64,000 nucleotides of DNA from UBA1161 sp002311745. Lineage in GTDB: Bacteria; Planctomycetota; Phycisphaerae; Tepidisphaerales; Tepidisphaeraceae. The notes below the pieces were generated by a model. That model had not been told where the DNA came from. It ran no database searches and was given only the letters and a program-made list of their open reading frames with translations. The stretch lies in assembly GCA_050018415.1 (NCBI GenBank), contig JBEKAB010000013.1, positions 37,371 through 101,370 on the forward strand, given 5' to 3'. The position numbers were made by a program, and so were the translations under genes. This document shows positions 57,762 to 64,000 of this stretch, one piece after another. Each line of letters begins with the position of its first letter. Position 1 is the stretch's first letter.

Positions 57762-58924
57762 TGGAAACTCTCTTGCAGGGCACTCGCAAACTGCGACAAT
57801 TCTTCGAAGACATGAACCTCCGGAACCCCGCCCGTGGCACAAGGCTGCCGGGACTCGACGGCCTTCGGGCTGTTTCGATCGTCCTGGTCGTCATCTGCCA
57901 CCTCGCTCAATCTCCGCAATTCCCCAAGATCGGTTGGCTGGGTCAACTTGCCATGGAGGGACAATTTGGCGTGCAAATTTTTTTCGTCATCAGCGGATTC
58001 CTCATCACTTGGCTTTTCATCGACGAGGAACAGAAGCGCGGACGGATCAGCCTGACAAAGTTCTTTATGCGCCGGGCGGTGCGAATCTTCCCTCCGGCTT
58101 TGGCGTATCTTCTGGTGCTGCGATTTCTCGCGGCGGCGGGCGTTTTGCAATGCGGCTGGCGCGACGTGGCTTACGGCGCCTTGTTCATTCGAAACGTGCT
58201 TCCTGGTCCGGTCGCGACCAATCATTTCTGGGCGCTGGCCATTGAACAGCAGTTCTATCTCATGTGGCCACTGCTGGTCGTCCTTTTGGCAATGAGAGGC
58301 CGCATCGCATTGATCGTCGCCGCAATCATTTTTGTTCCCCTCTGGAGATATGCGCACGTTGCCAACCTCATGGGCTTCCATGAGGTCAGCATTTGGAGAT
58401 TCGACGTCATGTGCGATTCGCTGCTGGCCGGGTGCCTTCTGGGGCTGCTCCGGCAGAATCCCGGCACTTCAGCGCTTATGCGCGGACCATACCTCCAAAG
58501 TCGGTGGGCGGTCGTACTGGCGATCCTGGTGGGGGTCGCGGCGATCGCCCAACCATTCCATGCCTCGTCGCTGAGCCGCGCCGCGCTTCCCGCCGTAAAA
58601 GCTCTGGGGGTCGCCGTCGTTATCAACTTCGCCGTGCACGGACACGACAGTTGGATGGATCGATTCCTCAATCTCGCTCCGATGGCCTGGATGGGCCGCC
58701 TGTCTTATAGCCTTTATATCTGGCAGCAAATCTTTTGCTGCGATTATTACCCCTGGCATCATTACAACGCGATTCCACTAAATCTCATTTTGACTCTGGC
58801 ATGCGCCTCGGCAAGCTATTACATTTTGGAACAGCCATTGGCGCGCGTGCGGGGGCGCTTGGAGCGCGGTACGCACACCGCAACCGCTGTCGCCCCAATA
58901 CGCCAACGCGCTGCGTCCCTTTAA
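57758..58924 (+). CDS. Acyltransferase 3 family integral membrane protein (OafA-like)
   Basis: 388 residues. Cytosolic N-terminal segment, RLPGLDGLRAVSIVLVVICH start of the acyltransferase_3 domain, the FVISGFLITWL and RAVRIFPPAL motifs, and about ten hydrophobic helices. O-acetylates or otherwise acylates surface polysaccharide or lipid. Coupled to the TPR-glycosyltransferase gene and followed 14 nt later by a Gfo/Idh/MocA gene, so a glycan-modification unit is likely. Confidence 0.93.
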   Translation: MMETLLQGTRKLRQFFEDMNLRNPARGTRLPGLDGLRAVSIVLVVICHLAQSPQFPKIGWLGQLAMEGQFGVQIFFVISGFLITWLFIDEEQKRGRISLTKFFMRRAVRIFPPALAYLLVLRFLAAAGVLQCGWRDVAYGALFIRNVLPGPVATNHFWALAIEQQFYLMWPLLVVLLAMRGRIALIVAAIIFVPLWRYAHVANLMGFHEVSIWRFDVMCDSLLAGCLLGLLRQNPGTSALMRGPYLQSRWAVVLAILVGVAAIAQPFHASSLSRAALPAVKALGVAVVINFAVHGHDSWMDRFLNLAPMAWMGRLSYSLYIWQQIFCCDYYPWHHYNAIPLNLILTLACASASYYILEQPLARVRGRLERGTHTATAVAPIRQRAASL

Positions 58925-58938
58925 CTTCACCCCGTCAC

Positions 58939-60012
58939 ATGGTTCCCACTCCATTCATCATCATCGGCAGCGGATGGCGATCGGAATTCTATCTCCGCAT
59001 CGCCCGCGAAATCCCCGATCGCTTTGCCGCGGCGGCCATGCTCATCCGCGACCCGGCCAAGGCCCAGCGCTATGAAACCGCCTTCGCCGTCCGCACCCAC
59101 CGCAACCTGGACGATCTTCTGCGATCCACGCGCCCGCTCTTCGCCGTCGTCTGCGTCGCCAAAAATGCAACGGCGTCGGTCTTGGCTGAACTGGCTGTTC
59201 GCAAAATCCCCATCCTCTGCGAAACGCCCCCCGCTCCCGACTTGGCCGGGTTGGATCAAGTCAACCAACTCACCGCGGCCGGCGCCCGCATTCAAGTCGC
59301 CGAACAGTACGTCTTCCAGCCCATGCACGCCGCCCGCCTGGCGGTGGCTCGCTCCGGACTTTTGGGCGCCGTCTCCCAAGCCCAGGTGTCCTTCAGCCAA
59401 AGCTACCACGGCATCAGCCTCATCCGCCGTTACCTGGGCGTCGGCTTCGATTCGGTCAAGATCACCGCGAAAAAATTCACTTCTCCCATCTTCCAAGGCC
59501 CCAGCCGCGCCGGCCCGCCGGCGGAAGAAAAAATCATCCCCTGCCCGCAGACCCTCGCTTGGCTGGACTGGGGCGACCGTCTGGGGGTTTTCGATTTCGC
59601 CCACGATCAGCACCGCTCCTATGTGCGCTCCGACCGCGTTCTGATCCGTGGCGAGCGCGGCGAGATCAACCAAACCCGCGTCCGCCATCTGCTCGACTTC
59701 CGCACGCCGATGGAGTTCGAATTGCATCGCGTTGATGCCGGCCAAGACGGCAATCTCGAAGGCCACCATCACAAAGGCGTCGTCGGCGCCGCCCAATGGT
59801 GGTACGAAAATCCGTTTCTGCCCGCGCGCCTGTTCGACGACGAGATCGCCGTCGCCACCTGCCTGGAAAAGATGTCCGTTTACGCCGCCGGCGGCGCGGA
59901 TTTTTACTCCCTCGCCGAAGCGTCCCACGACATGTACCTGGGCCTCATGATGGACCAGGCCGCGGAGGAGGAGAAAACGATTGAGGTGCAACCTCGGCCT
60001 TGGGCGAAGTAG
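58939..60012 (+). CDS. Gfo/Idh/MocA family oxidoreductase
   Basis: 357 residues from ATG 58939. N-terminal Rossmann fold (IIIGSGWRSEFYLRIA, LIRDPAKAQRYETAF), CETPPAPDL in the place of the usual EKPxA, then a C-terminal alpha/beta domain with VAEQYVFQPMHAARLA. NAD(P)-dependent sugar or inositol redox reactions are expected. The glycine motif GSGWRS is slightly altered from GxGxxG. Part of the glycan gene cluster. Confidence 0.85.
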   Translation: MVPTPFIIIGSGWRSEFYLRIAREIPDRFAAAAMLIRDPAKAQRYETAFAVRTHRNLDDLLRSTRPLFAVVCVAKNATASVLAELAVRKIPILCETPPAPDLAGLDQVNQLTAAGARIQVAEQYVFQPMHAARLAVARSGLLGAVSQAQVSFSQSYHGISLIRRYLGVGFDSVKITAKKFTSPIFQGPSRAGPPAEEKIIPCPQTLAWLDWGDRLGVFDFAHDQHRSYVRSDRVLIRGERGEINQTRVRHLLDFRTPMEFELHRVDAGQDGNLEGHHHKGVVGAAQWWYENPFLPARLFDDEIAVATCLEKMSVYAAGGADFYSLAEASHDMYLGLMMDQAAEEEKTIEVQPRPWAK

Positions 60013-60027
60013 GAGGTTATGCGGCGC

Positions 60028-60056
60028 GGTCCACGGGCTGCCGCCCGTGGCTATTA
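60028..60056 (+). repeat. REP-like element, copy 3
   Basis: 29-bp element GGTCCACGGGCTGCCGCCCG... that differs from the copies at 35230 and 41872 by a paired change in the stem (G-C to A-T). 8-bp stem, TGCC loop. Located between convergent genes. Confidence 0.75.
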
Positions 60057-60083
60057 TCGATCGCCTGCATCGTCAATTCTGGG

Positions 60084-60716
60084 TCAAAAAGCCCGAGCGG
60101 CGCGAATCAACGCCACGGCGGCGAAGATTAACAGGACCAATCCGCCACTTAGATCGGCGATGCGCAGCCAACGCGGGGTTTTCCATTGGCCGAGCAGCGC
60201 TACGAAACTCGTGAAGGCGCAGACCCAGCCGAATGTGCCGCAAAAAACGCCAGCGCACACCAGCGGAAGATCGTGGCGCGGATTGGCGGCAAACTGTCCG
60301 ACCACCCCCGGCACGGCCACGAACCAGAACAGCAGCGTCATCGGGCTGAGACACGTCATCAATAGCCCGGTGAGATAATGCGTGTGCGGGCGGCGCGTCG
60401 GCGGAGCGGCATCGTCCACCGTCCGCGGCGGATGCAACGCGCCGCGCAGGCTCATCATCCCCAGATAAATCAATAGCAATCCCCCGGCGAATCCCATGCC
60501 GCGCAAAATCCATTTTTCGTTCAGAAGCCAGCGAAAACCCAGGCTCGACAAGATCGCGTAGGTGATGTCCACCGTGGCGGCGCCGCAGCCCATCGCCCAG
60601 CCGGCGATGAAACCGCCGCGCAGCGTCCGCCGCGCGATTTCCAGATTGATCGGTCCAATGGGAACCGCGATGCCCAGTCCGAGCGCGATGCCTTTGCCCA
60701 AAACGCCGAGAATCAT
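60084..60716 (-). CDS. LysE/RhtB family amino acid exporter
   Basis: 210 residues with six hydrophobic helices. LGIAVPIGPINLEIARRTLRGG at the N-terminus is the LysE family signature; a later PMTLLFWF also fits. Exports amino acids or related metabolites. Its ATG overlaps the stop of the TPR-methyltransferase gene upstream by 4 nt. Confidence 0.92.
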   Translation of the reverse strand: MILGVLGKGIALGLGIAVPIGPINLEIARRTLRGGFIAGWAMGCGAATVDITYAILSSLGFRWLLNEKWILRGMGFAGGLLLIYLGMMSLRGALHPPRTVDDAAPPTRRPHTHYLTGLLMTCLSPMTLLFWFVAVPGVVGQFAANPRHDLPLVCAGVFCGTFGWVCAFTSFVALLGQWKTPRWLRIADLSGGLVLLIFAAVALIRAARAF

Positions 60717-62140
60717 GGTGTCTTTTTGCCCGCCGCGGTTGGTGCGCCGCCGCGCGATAGGACCACGATCCAGCCGGGGACTTCGCCCTGGGCCTCTTTG
60801 CGAAGAACGACTTTGGACGCGGAGATTTCATACAAGCCGCTGCGGGCGGCCAGCTCGCGGATGTAAGAGATCGAGTGGGCAAAACGCTCTTGCGGATGCA
60901 AAAAATATCCCGTGCCGTCGTGGTGCTCGATGGAAAAAACAAACAGCCCGCCCGGGGCGAGCGACCCAGCGACGGCGGAGAAAACGTCGCTTAAGTCGCC
61001 AAGGTAAATCAGCACGTCGCCGGCGACGATCAAGTCGTAGTTTCCCGGCCGCTGGCGCATGGCCCAGACGATGTCGCCGGTGATCAACTCGTCGTAGATG
61101 CAGCCATCGGCGGCCGCCTTGATCATGGCCGGGGCCAAGTCCACGCCGACCAATCGCCAGGCCATCAGGCGGAACTGCCGGCCGCACAGGCCCATGCCGC
61201 AGCCTAAATCCAAAACGTCCATATCGCGATTCTGCGTCGCCGCCGCAACGGCCTTCGAGAGCAGCTTCGGCACGCGATAATCCAATTGCTCGAGTTGGCG
61301 CTGGTCGAACGTCTGGACATAGCCGTCGAAGAGACTGCAAATGTAACTGGCCGGGGCGGCCGCCATGCCGCCCTCGCCCGAGACGGCCGCCAATTTGAAC
61401 CGCCACGCCGGTGAATCGGGCTTGAGCCGCAGGGCCTCGCGGAACGCCGCTGCCGCCTCCTCGTACCGCCCGAGCTGCGCCAGGGTCTCACCCAGAGCGC
61501 CGTGGGCCTTGGCATTGGTGGGATTGAGCTGGGCAACCCGGCGGAATCGCTCCAGCGCTAGCTCGTTTTCGCCTTGAAGCAACAGGATCTTGCCCATGCT
61601 CCAATTGGCTATCGGGTAACCGGGGCGCAGCGCATCGGCCTGGGCGAAGGCCGCGATCGCCTCGTCCAGCTTCGCCTGATCCCACAGAACGTTGCCCAGG
61701 AGGTTGTGCGCTTCGGGCCGATCCGGTTGGAGTTCGATGGCCCTGCGAAACACCCGTTCCGCCTGCTCGTGCTTCCGCTGCTCGTGAAGAACCTGGCCAA
61801 GATGCAAGTGACTGGCCGCCAAGTCGGGATTTAGCTCGATCGCCTTGGCGTACGCCTTGGCCGCCTCGGCAAGTTTTCCCTGGCTGCGCAGAACATCGCC
61901 CAGGTTGAAATGGGCCTCGGCCTTGGCCGGGTCAATGGCGATGCACTGCTGGATGAGCCGCAAAGCCTCATCGAGCTGTCCCTGCTGCCGAGCCGCGACC
62001 CCCAGAAGACGCAGGGCCTCGGCATTCTGCGGCTCTTGCGCCAGCACCTTTCGATAAATCCTGGCCGCTTCGGCCACCTGCCCCGCCTGGTGCCGCCGCA
62101 TCGCCAATCCCATCGCCTGCTGCGTATCGAGACCCGACAT
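60713..62140 (-). CDS. TPR protein with C-terminal SAM-dependent methyltransferase domain
   Basis: 475 residues. About seven TPRs (1-250), then a methyltransferase: VLDLGCGMGLCGRQF, GVDLAPAMI, ADV-like AGDVLIYLGDL. Methylates a small molecule or protein; the TPRs may recruit the target. I start at 62140 because TATATT (62148-62153 on this strand) lies 7 nt upstream; the longer frame to 62209 has no support. Coupled to lysE downstream. Confidence 0.87.
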   Translation of the reverse strand: MSGLDTQQAMGLAMRRHQAGQVAEAARIYRKVLAQEPQNAEALRLLGVAARQQGQLDEALRLIQQCIAIDPAKAEAHFNLGDVLRSQGKLAEAAKAYAKAIELNPDLAASHLHLGQVLHEQRKHEQAERVFRRAIELQPDRPEAHNLLGNVLWDQAKLDEAIAAFAQADALRPGYPIANWSMGKILLLQGENELALERFRRVAQLNPTNAKAHGALGETLAQLGRYEEAAAAFREALRLKPDSPAWRFKLAAVSGEGGMAAAPASYICSLFDGYVQTFDQRQLEQLDYRVPKLLSKAVAAATQNRDMDVLDLGCGMGLCGRQFRLMAWRLVGVDLAPAMIKAAADGCIYDELITGDIVWAMRQRPGNYDLIVAGDVLIYLGDLSDVFSAVAGSLAPGGLFVFSIEHHDGTGYFLHPQERFAHSISYIRELAARSGLYEISASKVVLRKEAQGEVPGWIVVLSRGGAPTAAGKKTP

Positions 62141-62201
62141 AGGCCACAATATACACGGCCGCATGGGGTTATGCTGTTCCCGCCTCGACTTTGGATTTGA
62201 G

Positions 62202-63464
62202 TTAGGCAATCACTGCCTGCGCGGCCGTCCGATATGGCTCCGAGACGTGCAATCGCCGGAACATGAGCTGCTTGCCCAGGACCTCGGCCAGGGGGGAAAT
62301 CTTGGCAAAGTTGGTCAGCTTGCCCTGAGCGTCCTGGACTAGAATCTCGTCCGCGGATGGGCGGCCGTCGTAAATCTCGTACGGCGTGTCGGCCGGCTCG
62401 TCGTAAAACATTTCATACTCCGGCTCGCCGCCGGCGGCTTTGATCGCGGCGCCGGCTCTTTCCACCACCTGCAAGACACGGGCTGGATCGTCGATCGCCG
62501 ATAGGTCGATGGTTTTGAACAGCCGCCGGTACAAAAGGCCGCGGGAGAGTTTGGCCAGGGTCGCATCGTCGCCGCTGGACCATTGCTTGAGGCATTGCAG
62601 CACGGATACGTCGTCGAGCTGCAAAAATTCTTCAATCGTCAGATGCTGGCCGAGCAGGGCCTTGTAGGCTGGATCGTCCCGGCCAGGCCAGGCCAGGCGC
62701 TGCTGCACGGCCAGGCGATGGGCGCGCTGCACGGCGAGCCGAAGCATTCCCTCGGCGGCACGCACCACCTTGTGAAAATACACGTTGCGGTACATGTGGT
62801 AGCGGGATTGCAAGTACGCCTCGACCGCGCTGACGCCCTTCCACGTCACCGCCAGGCGGTCGCCGGCGATGGTCAGGGCGTGCAGGAGCCATTGAAGATC
62901 GAAATCCCCGTAGCGGCTGCCGGTGTGCAGGTTGTCACGCAGAAGATAATCGAAGCGATCGGCGTCGAGCTGGCTGGAGATCACGTCGCTCAAGAACCTG
63001 CGTTTGGCGCGGCGGCGCAGAAGGTCCGCGACTTGTTGCGGAAGCTGCCGGTCGTATTCCGCCAGGATGCGATGCACCTGGCTGTCCTGTTCCACCACCG
63101 CCAGGGTGATCGTTTCGTGCCCCACGCCGCTGAGATGTTCGAAGACGTGGCTCAGCGGCCCATGGCCGACGTCGTGCAGCAGGGCCGCGGCCAGGCAAAC
63201 CGTCGCCTCCTGCTCGTCGATGGCGAAGGTTCGCCCAAGCTGCTGGAGCATTCGCCGGGCCGTCTGCATGACCCCCAGGCTATGGCTGTAGCGGCAATGG
63301 TCCGCCCCCGGGTAGGCCAGCGAGGCCATGCCAAGCTGGCGGATGCGCCGCAGGCGCTGAAATTCCTCGGCGTTGATGAGCTTAAACAGCAGCGCGTCCG
63401 CCGGCTTTTGCAGCTCGAAGGCGATCACATCATGCACCGGATCACGGATGATTTTTTCTGCCAT
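62202..63464 (-). CDS. HD-domain phosphohydrolase (SAMHD1/dGTPase-like)
   Basis: 420 residues. HD core: RRIRQLGMASLAYPGADHCRYSHSLGVM (first His), AALLHDVGHGPLSHVFE (HD pair), and QLDADRFDYLLRD (last Asp). The DPVHDVI N-terminus and length fit the SAMHD1/YwfO-like HD subgroup; likely a dNTP triphosphohydrolase or nucleotide phosphohydrolase. Substrate unknown. ATG at 63464 is the family start. Confidence 0.92.
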   Translation of the reverse strand: MAEKIIRDPVHDVIAFELQKPADALLFKLINAEEFQRLRRIRQLGMASLAYPGADHCRYSHSLGVMQTARRMLQQLGRTFAIDEQEATVCLAAALLHDVGHGPLSHVFEHLSGVGHETITLAVVEQDSQVHRILAEYDRQLPQQVADLLRRRAKRRFLSDVISSQLDADRFDYLLRDNLHTGSRYGDFDLQWLLHALTIAGDRLAVTWKGVSAVEAYLQSRYHMYRNVYFHKVVRAAEGMLRLAVQRAHRLAVQQRLAWPGRDDPAYKALLGQHLTIEEFLQLDDVSVLQCLKQWSSGDDATLAKLSRGLLYRRLFKTIDLSAIDDPARVLQVVERAGAAIKAAGGEPEYEMFYDEPADTPYEIYDGRPSADEILVQDAQGKLTNFAKISPLAEVLGKQLMFRRLHVSEPYRTAAQAVIA

Positions 63465-63494
63465 GGGTGCCGGTAGTGTAAAATGTCCGCGGCC

Positions 63495-63839
63495 ATGAAG
63501 CGAACCCTAGCCCTTCTGGGCATCGCGGCGTTGTCGATGGCCCTGCTGTGCCTGTCCTTGCACGGGGCAACGGGCAACGCTCCCGCGGGCGCCGCCGTTT
63601 CCATCCACAACGGATTCAGTCCCGACGCCGTCGCCATCACCCTGGGCCAAAGCGTCACCTGGACCAATGATGACGATCGCGACCACGACGTCACCGCGGA
63701 CGATGGTTCGTTCAAGTCAGGCCATCTTAAGCCGGGAGAGACTTTTACTTACACGTTCAACAAGGTGGGACAACACCCGTACGGATGCACGCTGCACCCG
63801 CGCGAGCGGGGAGTCGTGAACGTGACGGTACAGAGATAG
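63495..63839 (+). CDS. Exported cupredoxin (plastocyanin-like) protein
   Basis: 114 residues: signal peptide about 1-25, then one plastocyanin-like domain. Type-1 copper ligands fit: His in DRDHDVTA, Cys in YGCTLHP with His three residues later, and no clear axial Met (Arg/Val-rich end). Electron carrier in the periplasm. ATG 63495 is preferred because TAAAAT (63479-63484) is 10 nt upstream; an in-frame ATG at 63483 is possible. Confidence 0.88.
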   Translation: MKRTLALLGIAALSMALLCLSLHGATGNAPAGAAVSIHNGFSPDAVAITLGQSVTWTNDDDRDHDVTADDGSFKSGHLKPGETFTYTFNKVGQHPYGCTLHPRERGVVNVTVQR

Positions 63840-63847
63840 GAAAAACA

Positions 63848-63871
63848 GACAAGGAGACAGGGAGACAAGGA
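63848..63871. repeat. Three tandem octamers GACARGGA
   Basis: GACAAGGA, GACAGGGA, GACAAGGA directly outside the IS3-type element end. Confidence 0.7.
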
Positions 63872-63874
63872 GAA

Positions 63875-64000
63875 TGGGCTTCCCCACGAATGGTGGGCGC
63901 GCCGAACGGACAAGATCATAATGTCCGAAGGAGAAGCCCATCATGGCACGTCGCAAGTTTACTCGGGAGTTTAAGCTCTCGGCCGTTCAATTGGTCAATC
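63875..64000 (+). mobile_element. IS3-type insertion sequence, left part only
   Basis: Begins TGGGCTTCCCC, as expected for an IS3-type terminal repeat starting with TG, and contains the start of orfA. The rest of the element is outside the window. Confidence 0.6.
63943..64000 (+). CDS. IS3-family transposase OrfA, N-terminus only
   Basis: Starts MARRKFTREFKLSAVQLVN, the typical HTH_Tnp_1 beginning of IS3-family OrfA, with GAAGGAGAAG upstream of the ATG. Cut by the window edge after 19 residues. Confidence 0.85.
   Translation, partial: MARRKFTREFKLSAVQLVN

Noticed and set aside
1..64000. tRNA or rRNA genes and known riboswitches
   Set aside because: By reading the intergenic regions I found no cloverleaf ending or conserved rRNA sequence, and no clear riboswitch upstream of mtnA, trpF or liv genes. 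A covariance-model search could still find one.

Overview
This is a GC-rich (clearly above 60% by eye), densely packed bacterial chromosome window. It is most consistent with an uncultured Planctomycetota, perhaps Phycisphaerae-like. The evidence is two ECF sigma factors with long membrane-anchored C-terminal extensions, many TPR proteins, cytosolic Ser/Thr kinases with zinc ribbons, GTP-type PEPCK, LpxK (so a lipopolysaccharide-type outer membrane) and very many genes whose ATG lies 6-10 nt after a -10 box (leaderless mRNAs). The taxon is an inference; no rRNA or tRNA gene was seen.

Layout. 1-2343: livM(partial)-livG-livF branched-chain amino acid transport. 2484-6198: YbjQ-like protein, beta-CASP metallo-beta-lactamase RNase-like enzyme, DUF2809 membrane protein, phosphomannomutase/phosphoglucomutase. 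6427-9583: mtnA overlapping a class II aldolase/SDR fusion, probably methylthioribose or 5-deoxyribose salvage. 9856-15207: small membrane proteins, two tandem peptidoglycan-amidase-like lipoproteins and other envelope proteins. 15217-17791: translationally coupled gluQ-lpxK-TlyA-like genes. 17850-23756: a large secreted TPR-like protein, orphan sucD, a phosphodiester glycosidase coupled to a GT2/GtrA-like glycosyltransferase. 23856-24182: Rieske ferredoxin.

24290-29758 is the most interesting part. A minus-strand operon encodes a four-helix membrane protein, a Ser/Thr kinase with two zinc ribbons, a membrane zinc-ribbon protein, a 36-residue membrane peptide, a 488-residue protein with a probable winged helix and a Snf7-like helical domain, and two more basic, all-helical proteins. 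The last one resembles eukaryotic CHMP1-type ESCRT-III along its length. A second, divergent kinase is transcribed from the other side. I propose an undescribed bacterial ESCRT-III-like membrane-remodelling module under kinase control; this needs profile and structure searches.

29840-35012: PilZ protein, ABC ATPase, M3 oligopeptidase, a rhamnulokinase remnant, trpF, D-tartrate-dehydratase-like enzyme. 35013-36857: a repeat-rich island with an IS5-type element. 36858-41682: FixL-like haem-PAS histidine kinase with NarL-type regulator, GTP PEPCK, and a HypB-like GTPase lacking the nickel site. 42094-50738: a cell-surface block (phosphatase, transglutaminase-like protein, two paralogous glycosyltransferases, an ABC exporter, a glycosidase-GT2 fusion). 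50925-63839: geranylgeranyl-reductase-like flavoprotein, the two sigma fusions, TPR-glycosyltransferase, acyltransferase, Gfo/Idh/MocA oxidoreductase, LysE exporter, TPR-methyltransferase, HD phosphohydrolase and a cupredoxin. The window ends inside an IS3-type element.

Intergenic DNA is unusually structured: 7-8 bp tandem repeats folded into long inverted repeats, a perfect 29-bp hairpin, a REP-like element with compensatory stem changes, and two inverted copies of a composite repeat, one of which apparently supplies a -35 box to the next gene.
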